DNA of 64,000 nt from Balanoglossus misakiensis (lineage: Eukaryota > Hemichordata): contig CM082592.2 of NCBI GenBank assembly GCA_040954595.2, positions 2,790,001-2,854,000 on the forward strand. Reading direction: 5' to 3'. Below, one piece after another: positions 13,701 to 27,855 of this stretch (position 1 is its first letter; each line of letters starts with the position of its first letter). The notes below the pieces were generated by a model. That model did not search any database and was not told the DNA's origin. It was given only the letters and a program-made list of their open reading frames with translations. The position numbers and the translations under genes were made by a program.

Positions 13701-16700
13701 GTTTAATTGCCATCGTCTGGAGTAGCTTTCTAGCGTGCTAGTCTTATTCCTTCACTAATTTCCTTCTTTGTACAAGCTGATAAGTAAATGCACGGAGAAA
13801 ATCTCCTGGGTCTCTGAGTTATTACTGGATTTTATTTATTTTGTGACTTTTGTATCAAAAGGTTATCCCGAGTGAGCGTGTCAAGTATTCATGTTTGGGT
13901 TCTTTTCACCTGAGCTTCAATCAAAACATTAACAGAAAGACCGTTGCTACATTTTTCTGTGGTCATAGGAATGGAACTCATCTAGTTTTTCACTACAATT
14001 ACACGGATAGTATTGCAACGGAGTGTGACAGTTTGAAGTCACACACTCTCTTTAGTGGCGCGCAGGGTCAAGCCACCACGTGACCTCAAAGTCAAACTAT
14101 TTGAATTGCTTTGCGTGTGAGGAAGCCTGCACCCTCCTTGTAATTACATATACAGTTCATCAAAAGCAATTATTTTCAACTGAAATATCAATACAACGGC
14201 AACCCCTTGAATATGAATAATGTTTGTTGAGCAGCGAGTAATGACATCATAATAAGCCCAATTTGAATGCGAAAATCCGAAACTACACTAAAGTACAAAA
14301 TGACGAGCCAGGTATTAAAATGCGGGTAGACTCACGGAGTGCAAATGGTGTGTTTATCAGCCATTTGTCCTCTCAATGTTTACGGAGACAGCCATTATAG
14401 AATTTCAAATATAGTAGCATGTATTGAAATTAACAGGATTTCTGCCTAATTTCCAGTACAATATCCTCCCATTCATGTTCAATATATGGCCTGGAGTCAA
14501 ATATGTGAGTTTTGGGTCTTGTGCAGAAGGAAGACGCCGAGGAGCTTGCCGAAGAAGCCATAAATGTCGGTAAAATTGATTAAATTGGCGTCTCGTGATA
14601 AGCATTGTCACCTTGATATTTGCATACGTACTCTCGACGTTACCGTCAGGATGTTTTGGCGCGAATCGGAGTTTTTGCCCGCCAAGACGACGCTACACAT
14701 GTCTATCTTGTTCGCTGCGTCTATTCTTAACCAATTTTCTTTCTGAGAGCACATTAGCGATGACAACATTGGATAGCCATCAACAATTATTTTACAATGT
14801 AGAAGTGTTTCATTATCTATGACAGACTTAAAGAGCTGAAACAATTGTGTCTTTGTGTGTAGTTAGCCTTGGCGCCAATGCTGCGTTTGATCTCGCCGAA
14901 TCTTACCTGAATTAAGTCGTTTTGAAGAACAGTGCAAGAAAACAACGCAACGGAAAGTAAGGCCCTCAACGTCGTCTCTTAAATCATAAGAAATGGTTCA
15001 GCTCCATCCTTCCGTATTGTCTACATCCACATTTTTTTCAATTCTCACATCAATCTGCGACAGAAAAAAAAAACCATAACGGCATTAGACGCTACAGAAA
15101 CTTTTCTAACATTGTCGTAAATTTGGCAACGCTATGATGTGTGTGACGTTCATGCATGACTACAACGCTGCAAGACAGCAAACGCTTCAAGCTTATAGAA
15201 AATGTTTGGACTGGTGCACTTAAAGTTCAGACCGGGTCTGTACATACTTCTGAAAAATTAATCCGGTGAATATGAGTAATTGGTGCACCTGTCACTAAGT
15301 ATCCGCTAAGTAAAATGGCGAGATTAAGATACAGTCAGAGAGTCAATCGCATCTCAAGTTCGCCATGGAGCAAGCGATGCAATTGCGTCCCATAGTTAAG
15401 TGCCGCCATATTGTCTCGGCAAAGAAAATTGCCCTACAAGACGCACTGCCGTCAGAGCTTGGCTAACAATTATAGTGGGTATTAAGTGACAAGTCATTTG
15501 TGATATCGACTGAAAAAAATATGAATGGGTAAAAGACAAGGACTGTTGTCCCCAAAGCCTGTCTGTTCTTTGTGACTCATCCGAGCCATCAAATATGTAC
15601 TCTGAAGGTTGTAGCAGAAGTTTTAAGACAATACTAAAAGTAGCAGGTCTTAGGAGCAAGGAAGGCATAAAGGGTCATTCAACTTCAATTAGTGTTTGAT
15701 GTATCATGTGATGAACTTGGACCCATAAACTGCAGCAGCTTTGCACGGAGCAACGCACCGCCATTAATTAGTGACATCTTAAAAGCTTCTATTTTTATTA
15801 CTTAAATATAGGGAAGCGTCGTTAAATATATTGGATGAGACAATTCCAACGTCGTAATTTCAACAGTAAACTAGCTGGCAATTTGCTTTATCTCTCCACA
15901 ATAGCTTGTAACAATAAAGATTTTGTCGCGGACAACTGTCTTTCCAAGAAACGAGATAATCGCGCGAAATAATTTGGGGTTCATTAATGAAACTATAGAT
16001 TAATTAGAGCGGGGATTTGAACACTCTACGAGAATCTGGCCATAACTGTGGCCAGTAGCCTTGACATATTGGTTGACAGGGTATGGATTTAGCCGTGTTT
16101 AATGTATGTGCTTGCAGCTGCAGACGTGACCTCAACAAAACTACGGCCATGGCATTGACATAGCTATGGATGTTCCAAAATAAAAAAATGATGGGACGTA
16201 GAAGCATCCCGCGAATAAATGTTAAAGCTCTAATTTTATTTAAATGTTATTTCCAAAAATTTTATTCGCCAAATGAATCAATATTGGCTAACGAACTCAT
16301 CGATTATTGCCAATCGATGATGTCCATTACAAACTTGGCAATATGTAACCAGAATCGTTGTTGATCGGTCTGTGGCTACCGAGAGTATTTTCAGTGGACG
16401 GTTGGTAAAACGCGTAATTTAAACAAAATCGGCAAATTTATTCGTAAATAAGAGCCAGAAAACAAGCAATTATAGGTAGCACTGAATACTGCGCCTTAAT
16501 TGAAAAGGTCAGGAGAGCAATCAACGCACCAATCAACTTCCTCCTTTATTGCATAGTTCGACATCAGAAAAGGAAGCGACGCTTTCTGCCAATATTAAAG
16601 GAAATCCATACTATACTTGCACACCACCGTCAATGAAACGAAAATATTGCAAATGAAAAATTAATGTGCTTTTAGCAAGAAGAATGCTCCCGTTACCACG

Positions 16701-17060
16701 GGTATACAATAGACTCCATCTTTTAAATAGACAGGGTGTGATTTGTGAAGATAAAGTAATTATCCATATGTTGGAAGAGTTGCGATTTTGAATCACATAT
16801 GTAATAATACGGATACTCATTAAGCCGTGATTGAAGCATATAATAGGGCTTTGATGAGCTGATGGTTGTCTGTAACGACAAAACTGTAGAGAGTTCACGC
16901 CTTCCTTCAGTTTTCGCCACAATCCGTGGTTCATATGAGACTGCCTTGATAGTTTGAATCTCAATTTGAGATGTTCTTCCACAGTCGGTCTTTCATACCA
17001 GAACACCGTGATAAATTCTGTCATTTAAGTAGTTTTAGAGTAATGAGATATTATCCTTCC
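10760..17060. other. Non-coding, no gene seen
   Basis: No exon-like frame. Contains an (AAAC)n run at 12751-12772 and several AT-rich TAATTA-containing patches (for example around 11155-11215) that could be regulatory, though nothing in the sequence proves it. Confidence 0.45.
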
Positions 17061-17069
17061 ACAATGACA

Positions 17070-17269
17070 ATGAAATATTTCGAATTATTACGCGAAATTT
17101 AAACTGAACTCAAACTGGATGACGAAGTATGGGGAGGACATACTTTGAATTTGACGCCAGCATTTGAAAATGAAACATTTCGAATTATTACGCGAAATTT
17201 AAACTGAACTCAAACTGGATGACGAAGTATGGAGGGGCGTAGTTCGAATTTGACGCCAGCATTTGAAGG
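17070..17269. repeat. 100-bp tandem duplication (two copies)
   Basis: Two adjacent units of exactly 100 bp, sharing TTCGAATTATTACGCG, CAAACTGGATGACGAAG and TTTGACGCCAGCATTTGAA, and differing at only a few positions near the middle and start. A recent local duplication. Confidence 0.95.
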
Positions 17270-17644
17270 TCTTTGGTGACGTGACCTGACGAGGTTTGTT
17301 TAGCCTTGTGCATATTTATACATCGACAGTGAAATAGCGACATTCACGCGGAAAAGAGTGTCGGTTAAAGAAATGTAACAACTCGATAAGCTTCGATTCG
17401 CTATCAAATTTTATGGAGCTTTAGTCGCTTTATATTTATTTGCTTACTTTACAACTACGTCAGCTAAATCGGAATTGCCTGCATTGTTACTTTCTGCCTT
17501 TGATGTCGTTCCGAACACATTGTCCAACTATATCGTCATACGCGCACTCACGGAGTTTGTTTGTTCAGCCACGTGTCGTACGCCAACCAATCTTGCATGA
17601 ATACAGGATGCGTATTAAACACATTTTCGTATTTAAATATAAAG

Positions 17645-17716
<72 letters not shown>
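17645..17716. repeat. (ATC)n microsatellite
   Basis: About 24 perfect trinucleotide units. The poly-Ser, poly-Ile and poly-Met frames across it are artefacts. Confidence 0.98.
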
Positions 17717-17719
17717 ACA

Positions 17720-20700
17720 ACACCACCACCTGTATCATCTTTTTGAGTATATGAAAATGGACAGTGGATTTTCCAAGCGATGTTTTAGCAGTCTGGAAAA
17801 ACTCTCTGTCCATGTTACTGGCGTAGGGGACATGGTTATGTTTCTATAAAACTTAGTCCATAACACTAATACACTCGTTTCAATTCGTACTTTTAAAATA
17901 TAAATGCAACAGACAAGCTATTTAAAATGTATCCATCATAAACATCCTTTACGTGGTAGTCGGTTTTCTTCCCCTCCATATTACTACAATCTCGCTCTAC
18001 TGTCTAATACTTCTACCTTTCACTTTTTGATCAAATTGGACAATGCGCCAATGTGCAAAACACACCGATTGCGGGAGTGTGTAATACTTACATATAGTTT
18101 TGGTTGCATTGTTGTGATGCTTTAAATCGATTTATTTTGTCATTTCTCGATGACCATGTGGTATCACAGAAAAGCAAGCATGGATTTCCATGTACTCTTT
18201 GGCCTTATTATTGAAAATAAAACATGTAAGAAGTACTACAAATTATTATTATTTTCTCTGTAAAGGTGTCATGTCACAGTAACCGGCGTTAGATTGCGTA
18301 CAAATACAGTGATAATGGACTAGCCAATCAGGCCACGTGTACAGAAATCATGATGTAAGGGATGTTTCCTTCTTCGGCGCAAGAGTTACTTAATGGCACT
18401 TGATAACACTGTTTCCATTGCCCATAAACCACATCTGTTTCTCATGTTATTTCGGAAATAATGGAATTATCAAATCTAGTCCCTTTTACAGTCAACATAA
18501 AATCAAACGGACGTGCTGCAGTCAATAGGACCCATAGAATGCACAACAGACTACGCTTTCATCCATATCTACTCCGCTTAGCACCGAAATCACAAGTGCT
18601 GGTAATCACGTGTTTGCCTTCAGTATTAATTTTTACCAGACGTCATATCAATTTAAGTTGTTCAAATATGTTATTACTGACATTCCAAAATAAAAATTCA
18701 ATGCTAGAATATGATAAAACGACCACAAGCGGCATATGATCCAAAAATGTGAATGGGTTTTGGATTCATGTTTATTTATAACCGATGGAAATTGCGTGAA
18801 AATTGGTGTGAAAAAAAAACAGAGTAAGAAACACTGTGATACTTTAATATGTCAGAAAATAGATTTGAATGGTTTGACACACTTTGTTATGGAATCGATC
18901 TGCCTTATGTCAAAAACGATGTCATGCACATGAAAATGAGTCTGAATATTTTCTCATTAAACATTTCTCTGAGGAATTCAAATTGAGGTCATTTATTGGG
19001 TGATAGTCAGCTTATATTTATGCGATGCGGTTCAACATTGGCGTCATGGTAACAACGCAGTAAACGCTCACCTTGACACAACTGTGAGAAACTAGGCTTA
19101 TACATGCATGGGGGGAGCGGACATTTAAGCTTTTTGTCAGATTATCTGGCTACAGCTGTGGAGCCACGCCTTTCGGGGGCAATACCGCCATATTTTCAAA
19201 GAATCGCTAATCCTATTTTAGGACACTGCCTTTGATGACAGATTGCTCGGCACTGATTTGAAATGCATGTCTTCAACAAATATTCGAACTCTCCATTACT
19301 TTTCCCATTCAAACGCTGCCCTGGTTGCTAGGAAACGTAGGTGTTCTCCGTTGTGTCAAAAGCTGAACATAATAAATCTAGATGTGGGAACTGGAGGACG
19401 ATCTGAACTTGTGAATCAAAACAAAACAAACAGACTTCAGAAACCAGAAAGTGGGATGAGAGAACATGAGAAAATCCTGACGTATGATAATCAATTAGTC
19501 CGATTTATATTCCAATGCAACTACAATTCACGGACATCAACAACAACACATATTTCTCATATCACACACATCGTGATAGAAACACATTTATGGAGAATGA
19601 TTTTTGTGAAGACATAAAAGTAGTTCGGAAAAAGTAGTTCGTGTCACAACTCATCACCGCGTGACACATTATAACGCTCCGCTTTGTATTGTGGTGCGGC
19701 ATGGCTCTCGTCCCGCACCAAGTTTTTTTCCAACTCAAGAAATTTGCAGTCGCTGCTGTTGTCGGCATTGCGATCATTTCCAACAAACATTCAAGATCGT
19801 ATTAGGAACATGAACTTTCAAGCAAACTGTAAAGACGACCCCCATAGTTAAATATGAATTTCGTCCCGTGGTATTTTGCTAAAGATCAGAGAAAACGAGT
19901 GCTCGTGGATTGGAGCTGATGCCATGAGATTTCTAGAATCATTCAGTGCATCTCGAAATCCAATTAAGTACGATCAATCGAAGCTTTCAACTGATATAAT
20001 TCAAAACAAATCCCTACAATGTGAATCTCAGTGGTTATTTTTCTGTAATGAATACAATAGAATTCCACTTCGCTTGATGGTGATTTGTGATTGCGCGAAT
20101 TGTGAGTATTTTGGCCGATGCTGTTCCCATTGCCAGACATTTCACTTAAGTGACACCTGCTTCTAACTTTGAAAATCTACAGCGAAAAATGACGTCTCCT
20201 ACAATACAACATCCGTGCTAAAAAGGCAAATTTTCTAAGCAGCAACCTTTTTTCTGGGTCCATGGGTGACAAGCAATACACACATGGAGCAATTGCACTA
20301 AAATCTGTTAACAATTTTCGCCAACAAAGCACGAGAGACGCCATCGTGTACAAATCACACTCGTTTTAGGGCACGGTTGAGTGGCCACAAATCTCTCAGC
20401 TTAAACCATATGACATCTACAAACACACAGCGACATGGAATCGGTAGCCATAACACGGCGGATGGTACACAGCCTATACATATGCAGCATATGTGCAATT
20501 ATGTACATGTATTAAACTGGATACAACGTGTACACGTCTGCCGGATTTATGGGAATTCTGAAATCACTGAAACGATGTTCGACAGACGTGTCAATATTGT
20601 CGTATGCTATGCACCATTCATATTAGGGAGCCACCATAAAGAACAAAGTAAACTTGCAAATAGAGAAAACATGCTGACCAGATTAAATGAGATTAAACGA

Positions 20701-23700
20701 TTTGATTTCGATTTCTTTGTCAGCCTTACCCTTTGACCCCGATGGGAGACAGCAGCAGGTGGCTTGTGACGTCATCACAACAATAGTCAACCAACAGAGA
20801 ACAGGCTATGTAAATATATTTCCAGATTTAATTTCAGATATATGGTAAATGATGAACAAGATCGCATCAAACTGGCCTGTGTTGAAATACAACAGCTTGT
20901 GCAAGAACATGGTGGAATGTTTGGCAGGCGACGGCCTTGCAGATAATCACAGACGACGGAAAAGATGAAGTTTTGAAAAAAATGAAAGTGTTATCCGATT
21001 TGGTAATTATTTTTGACAAAGGAAAGAAAATGTTGATAATGGTCGCTTGAAATGTGGGTGTGGAGATACTCAATATGTAACCACTATGCAAGATAGTCAT
21101 TATCGTTCAATATCCAATCGCTTCTCCGAAAAACAGGATTTTCAAAGTTTCATTGAACATTATTAGAGTGGGTGTAGGTTAGCTGCAGCAATAATTGTAG
21201 CCTTGGTGGGTTGGTTTGGCCATCAGCGCGATCCAGCCACCCAACTCATATTAACTCAATATTTGACATAGATGTGTGCGATGGACGGCGAGGAATCGGT
21301 CAGACCATATCGGCTCCCCGGTCCAATTGGCCTGCGACCGATATTTTATGGAAAACACTCAGTTGCCAAACTTTTTAGGCCACAATCGCCATCCTGTAAT
21401 TTATTTGCTAAAATCTCAATAGTGCGTGGAAAGGTACACGCACTTGCGCTTTCTACCGTGCAGTGCAATGAATTAAAACCGTCACCCGAACAAAGTACAC
21501 AATATGTAATGCCTGTGTTTACTAGTACGTTCTTGTAGGGCAGAAGTGCGTATGTGTATGGCACGTGTCTCCTGTCTCCAACTGCGGCGACACCTTTCGC
21601 CAAAATGTCCGTGTGTGCGTGAAAACCTCCCAAAATTAAAATGAACTAAAAGTCCCTTTTGTTCACAGTGTGTCATTTCATGTACACAAATAATCTAGCG
21701 TTCGCGGATTCTTTCAAGTGCAGATTATGCTTCGCAGAGATTTGGGGGCATGCAGTTCATTACTTTGTTTTGCGATACGAATGTACGCCTATTTGCTGAC
21801 AATGTGTTGCCCCCTTCCAAAGGTATTTGGCGGCCTGTTTGACAAATGTGACCAAATGACACGGAAAATATGTGGATGTAACTATGAACATTAAGAAGCA
21901 TGAAATGCAACTTAAATTGACCTTGATTTCAAGTAGAAATATTTCGTCAGAAATTATGAATGGTAAAGGTGTCACAGGAATGTAATATACGATATAGCTT
22001 TGATGGGGGTTTCAACGGACAGAAATAATGGCAAAAGTTGCACTACATTTTGAAAAATACAAGTCTGTTCTTTTCAAATGTCATCCCATGAACGGATTAA
22101 ATTTTGTCACCAACATATGGCTAGCAGCACTGGATATAATGTGAATTGACATGACGTGTAAAGCATCACCGACATCAATGAAAAACAGTCGCATTTCAAA
22201 GGATCTTAAATTTTATGAATAATTTCAGTCGCATTTCAAAAGACAATGACAGTTTTAAGAGGAACGTTCCTTTTTCATATTCGGCCATTGTTCGCGATAG
22301 TGGAGTATTAAATAACAGCATGGTACAGGAGGGCACGGCCATATTGTACACACGCTCCCTTGTTCTGACACGGAAAGTGATACGTGTACGTGTGTCTCTG
22401 TGTGTGTGTGTGTGTGTGTGTGTGCGTGCGTGTGTGTTTGTGCGATATCTCAAGAATAGCTTGTCAGATTGAAACTAAATTTGGTATAAAGAAATAGTTT
22501 CGAAATGACAAAAACTAATTAGACTTTTGGAGGATATCGCTTGCATAATTAAATCACTTGCATGGTTTCAGCAAAGTAACATAAATTCCGAGAACTACTA
22601 ATTGACTTGACCTGAAAACTGGTACATTTGCATATTGCATGAACTTTAATTTGCAATAGTTGTTACATGCGAAGAAATTCTACACATAATTAGATGAAAC
22701 TTGTTTCAGATTTTGATATTATGAAGACGTAGCTATTGAGCATATCTGGTGCCATAAAATTAAAGTGCCAATAGGCACATTCGATTCCAGTTTGTAATTA
22801 AGAACAATGTATCAAGTTTATGAAAATTCGTGTTGATACAATTGATTTGAGAGACATTTTATAGTTTAACAGTCATATCAATCAACTGCCTATATATTGC
22901 AACTCAGAGTGTATATACCTTTCTATAAAAGTAAGACGAACAAATTCTGAGAGTTGTGTTGCAGTTCTAGTCCAAACGGATGCCATCATGTATATGGTAT
23001 ATTGAACGAGATTTCAACCGCACACCTGCAGTCTCACAAAAGGCACTCCCCCTCAAAGCAAAACACGGGAGCATATTTATTTCATGTCTGGTTTTAGTGC
23101 AGAAATTAAATATTGCCTTTTCATTGAAAGTATCCGTGTTCTTATTCAATCTAGAATGACTGCAAATCAATTTTTAATGTCAAATCGTGACGTAACCAAA
23201 TTTCTTGACTTAGTAATAAAACCAAGCGTGACTTCCATTTAACCTTTTCTCGGGATACCAGTGGCTGTTTCAAACTAACCCTTGTTATATTGGCATTCTT
23301 TATAGGAATAAGTTCATAGGTCATCGTTTAGTTTCGTCGACCGACTGACTTTGTAAGGTGAGAATGTGAATACTATATTAAATATTACACATAGACTGTA
23401 GTTCATACATGTATGTCAGTAGGGTACATGGTCCTTCTGTCGGCATAGCTAAGCATGATTTCGGTATTAAAATTAAACTATTGCAATTTCGCAGACGAAC
23501 TCAGTATAGTTATATATCAAATAGTACTCTCCTGACCGTTTCTACAACCATGTTGCCATAGTTACAGATTGAAACGAACCAAATGTTACCATAGTAAGCA
23601 ATATGTGATGAGCATAGCGTAGATTAAAATGTAATATTTTAATTAATTCCAGAGGCGTTTTAAAATCACGGTTTTCTTGAATTGAAAGTTTGACTTCGTG

Positions 23701-26700
23701 CATACTCCATAATTACTTGTCTGTGGTGGTATTTTCAGCATTGCACCCTGGCGTTAAGTACAGAAACCGCTGCCACTGATATCAATTGTTCGCGCCAGGT
23801 AGAGGATTTACGTTCTGATCAAAACGTATAGCTACACACTGTGAGCTTCGGAACCGGATGGCGTTAACGTGAAATTGAATACTGAATTCTTTGTCATTGA
23901 AAGGATAGCATTTTCGTGCCTTGAATATAGGATGTTTGCTTTATTTTTTCTTCACTTTTATTTCTCTTAATGTAACTGTTCTAGAAGAGAATATGTTGAG
24001 AAACTGCTGCTAACTGGAGTAATGATAGTATGCTTACATGTCCGTAGAATGCATGATCGCAACAAACAAGAAGGGTTTGACATTTATATATATACTTGGC
24101 ACTATTGACAGTTTTTATTTTGGTACTACGTGATGCTATTCTAACATCCAACTCTTCATATTGAAAATATTTCTGTAGTGCAGCAACCATGCTGTTACTA
24201 CAAAGTGAGATGAATAGAAATTTCATTTCAGACGGAAAATAAGAGGGACAGCGTTTTCCACTAACAGAGAGTTTTTGTATGGACAAGGAGAAATGTTGCG
24301 ATATTATAAAATCCATGAAAGAAGTTGTTTTCCGCCTTTGTAGAATGTCCATCGGATAGATCGACATAAAAAATTGCGTATAAAATGAAGTTTGTGGACT
24401 TAGCATATCGATGTCCCATTTTCACCCTGCTTTGAGATTGTGGTGAAAACAAGCCCTCAAGACATGATATACAACTTATCAATCACACTGAAAAAAAAGT
24501 TAACAATTACAATGATCGATCACATAAAAATAACAAATGATCGAACACCACCGTTACTAATCGATCGATCATGTTGTGACTACTGATACAATTCCTTCGA
24601 GAGGGGTTCGTTCTCTTATGACAAATATTCTAAAAATGAAACGACCAAAAATTGACCTGATCTTGTTGAAGTCAATGACCAGTAATAGTTGTTTTTTAAT
24701 TCATTATCTCTGTCACTGTTGTAGACAATCTTTACCAAACAACCAGATTGTGACCAAATGTCTATTCTATGCGGCCTTTTTCTCGATCCCAGGGCAGTAC
24801 AATGTTGAGCAAGGCCTTTAACACCACTGGGGCATTTGTGTTCATTTATAAAGCATATCATCGGCTAAACTTTGATGAACACAGAACGTTCTCGTAGTCA
24901 ACTGTCTTCAGACACCAACAGATATTTCACTGGATTAATACGTTTTGCGTTTTCCCAGTAGGAGTACTTGGAATTAGTCGGACAGACACGGTAATTGGAC
25001 GTGTTACAAGCTGTGTAACATTGTAAGACTGCGATCCGTCATTGCATCATGCGCTGGCTGCTCATTTGGGGGAAAGTTGGTCAAATCTTGCCAGCTGAAC
25101 AGTTCAGTCTATCATAAACCCGTGCGATCAACTGAAGCATTCGTTATCGGGTTTATTTGCTCCTCGGATCATATTCACATATCGGGTTGAGTGAACTTTA
25201 GATAAAGGTTGAATTCCGCGAAATAAAAGAAACATGTACTGCGCATTGCAAGTACGAATCTGCGACATTTCGCGGAATACTGAAATTGTATATATGAGAT
25301 ACGACTGCATGTTTATCTGATAGGGCAGATATTCCTGACCATGTGACTGTGATTTCCATGCAGAGTCACGGTTCCACAAAGTTTACTATTGATTCGGGGA
25401 TAACTATATTAATGACTTTATAATGAGAAACTAGATGTACAGCAGACATGACGTCTGCTTTTCTCGAATCTCAGCGAAACCTATGTTTCCGCACGAAATG
25501 TTGAAATGTAACTTTGTTTTCGAGTCGAGGTAAATGCAAAATCTTGAGTTCATTCAGCTATTATTGATGATTCCGAAAAGCACAGAAACTTTAAAAGAAA
25601 ACCAGATTCTTATCTCTCATGAACGCAATATCTAAATATGACAGCCATGCCACCAGACTCTGTTCTATTAATGATCGATACATGGTACAATTCATGTATT
25701 TCAATGTGGAACTGAGATTATTAGTCTAAACCTATTGCATTTGTGTTGCAATTTTTGGCTAGCAGTTTCGCAAACACTTTCACTTTCTTTCTCCAATCCT
25801 TTTCTAAAAAACTTACGTTTTATTCGTGTTTTGGCTTTGTTTATTTTGCTATATTTATAAATATTAACAGATTTTGAAAGATCATGAACACGGGACTTGT
25901 TTTTATGTAGGTTTTCCGAATAAACAAATATAACGTATTCTAGGACTGTCCCTTATAAGTCAAAACATATCCGGGAACTATTTGTTTTATTTGTTCAGTA
26001 TTTGGATACAGCAGTAGTACATATATTCACTGTGTATGCCTATATACCATATGTATTATACGACACAGACCGACTGGGTTTACTGATTGTCAGGATTGAA
26101 AGGTATTTTCAATATCAGAGACAAAAACACAACCATACAACGGGCATTTCCCCGCAATTCCCCGTTCCTCGCGCACGCAAGACTCAGAGACTTGTCAGAC
26201 ATATTATAAAACACGACAGCGCTTGCTCGCTCGTCATCAAAACCTTGGCAAGATATTATCACAAGAGGGCGCCAAAGGTCAACATGCTGCAAGGTGTTGG
26301 CTGATCGTTAATAATGTATTTTCTTCCACGGGATTTCTTTTGTGACAAAAACAGGGCAGTTTAATACGAGTGTGCAGGAATCGCATGTGACAGCTTCCGG
26401 TTCCATTGTTGGAGAATGAGGTCTACCAATTGACTGCCACTAACGCACATTACAAAACATGCATGCATCAGCTACAGTATCAAAATGGGATAACATCAAA
26501 ATATTTGGTATGGACCATTTGTAACTGGGGTAGATCACTGGATATCAGGGGAGGGGGAAAAGAAAAAAGATTCTGGTGGAACACTCTTGAAAAAAGAGTA
26601 AAAAATCTAGCAATGGGTACCTTTAAATTGTGGATTCTGATATGAATTTTATGGCCTCCTTTTTGGGTATGATTTCATTACAAAATACAACATTGGGTGA

Positions 26701-27420
26701 AATGTTATAATATCGTGTTCAAGAAACTCTCGAGACAATTTCTATGTGTGTAAGCACAATATCATTATACAACTGACAAACTGTTAATACAAATTTATTT
26801 TTACAAACAAACTTAACCAGAAATTGGTTTCATTAATTCTTAGTACAAAACTGCCAACATGAATGTCCAAGTTCGCAGTCAAATTACAAGTCAAATCAAA
26901 TTGAATGACAAGATATTGTGAATACTGTCTCCAAACACTACAGTAGTTCCCTCAATGATTTTTACTAAGTGTTGATTTCTTTGTGTCAGCATTATACCGC
27001 TACATGAAATGTGGGGAGAATTACCTTGTGTTGAGTCAGTGGCGTGTCATATTGGCTTTAAGGGCACACTGCATTGGAGGCAAAGCCTTACACGTCAATA
27101 CAATGTAGAGTGATGGAAAAGTGATGGAAATACCAACACACTCTTTGCCATATTGTAGATAATCACACATTTCATAGCTATTGTCACTAGCTCCACTACA
27201 ACACTGTGGATGAACGTTGTAACTTGCTTTCTCTGACTTTCAGTAAATTTATAAGTTATGAAAACAACCTTAGTACCACCAAACCCCCTCCCCCTATATT
27301 TATAGATTCATCTTGTATAGTGTGAAAATTGAATTTCACTATGAGCTTGGAGACACTTTTCCATGAAACAAATGCCTAAAATGACACAGGAAAACTGTTA
27401 ATAATAGATTTTACTTCTAC
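17720..27420. other. Non-coding, no gene seen
   Basis: The longest frames (92-141 codons at 18461, 19243, 19876, 20377 and 23981) show no recognisable domain and lack convincing splice partners. A CRE palindrome lies at 20767-20774. The last kilobase may include the 3' untranslated region of the membrane-protein gene. Confidence 0.45.
22399..22438. repeat. (TG)n microsatellite
   Basis: About 20 TG units with two C interruptions near the 3' end. Confidence 0.95.
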
Positions 27421-27424
27421 TTAT

Positions 27425-27430
27425 TTTATT
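27425..27430 (-). terminator. Candidate polyadenylation signal of the membrane-protein gene
   Basis: AATAAA on the - strand, about 145 bp downstream of the stop codon. Such hexamers are frequent in AT-rich DNA, so this is only a plausible 3' end. Confidence 0.35.
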
Positions 27431-27573
27431 TTCCATTTGTTCTCACACTTTACCAGTGAGAGCAGATTGTAAAGAAACGACCTGAATAACTTCTCAGAAT
27501 TTAAAAAAAAATCACTGAAGAAAATTTCCATAATTGGTCAACTCTAAGCTGGTCATATAAACTGAACAGAACA

Positions 27574-27855
27574 CTACAATTCTCCTGCAATAAAATCATC
27601 AGCATAATAAAGTCTATAGAAATAAACCCCAACCAGGACGAATATTTGGCAGAGTCTAGCTAATCCCAAATTAGCCAGCAACCCTTGGTAGAGATCTCCA
27701 CCCAAAGCGTCCTTTGAACTGTGTCTTTCCACGTTGTACACTACAAGTTGTGTGTACGTAAAGATCAATGCTAACTTAATCAGCAACGGTGATTTCCAGT
27801 TGAGTAGAGACGACACGGTCATATCTTCATCCTCATCAGCATAGGATTCAGATTC
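27574..27855 (-). CDS. Membrane-protein gene exon 8 (C-terminal)
   Basis: Acceptor ATCTTACAG|G, 93 codons plus TAG-type stop. Begins ESESYADEDEDM (acidic), then SPLLIKLALIFTYTQLVVYN and a second hydrophobic region LCQIFVLVGVYFYRLYY, ending DDFIAGEL. Joins exon 7 in phase 0 over a very long intron. It is clearly coding in character, but its assignment to this gene rests on phase, strand and the shared polytopic nature. Confidence 0.72.
   Translation of the reverse strand, partial: ESESYADEDEDMTVSSLLNWKSPLLIKLALIFTYTQLVVYNVERHSSKDALGGDLYQGLLANLGLARLCQIFVLVGVYFYRLYYADDFIAGEL

Noticed and set aside
17440-17813. Frames with poly-Ile, poly-Ser and poly-Met
   Set aside because: Artefacts of the ATC microsatellite.
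19876-20166. Cys-rich 96-codon frame (CDCANCEYFGRCCSHC)
   Set aside because: The cysteine spacing suggested a zinc knuckle at first, but it matches no known pattern and has no splice partners or conservation evidence.
22196-22453. His-Thr repeat frame
   Set aside because: Produced by the TG microsatellite.
23981-24406. 141-codon - strand frame as a gene
   Set aside because: No recognisable motif, starts without a convincing ATG context, no neighbouring exon.
24512-24575. GATCGATC-rich palindromic patch as a regulatory hairpin
   Set aside because: Arms are short and irregular; not distinguishable from chance in this composition.
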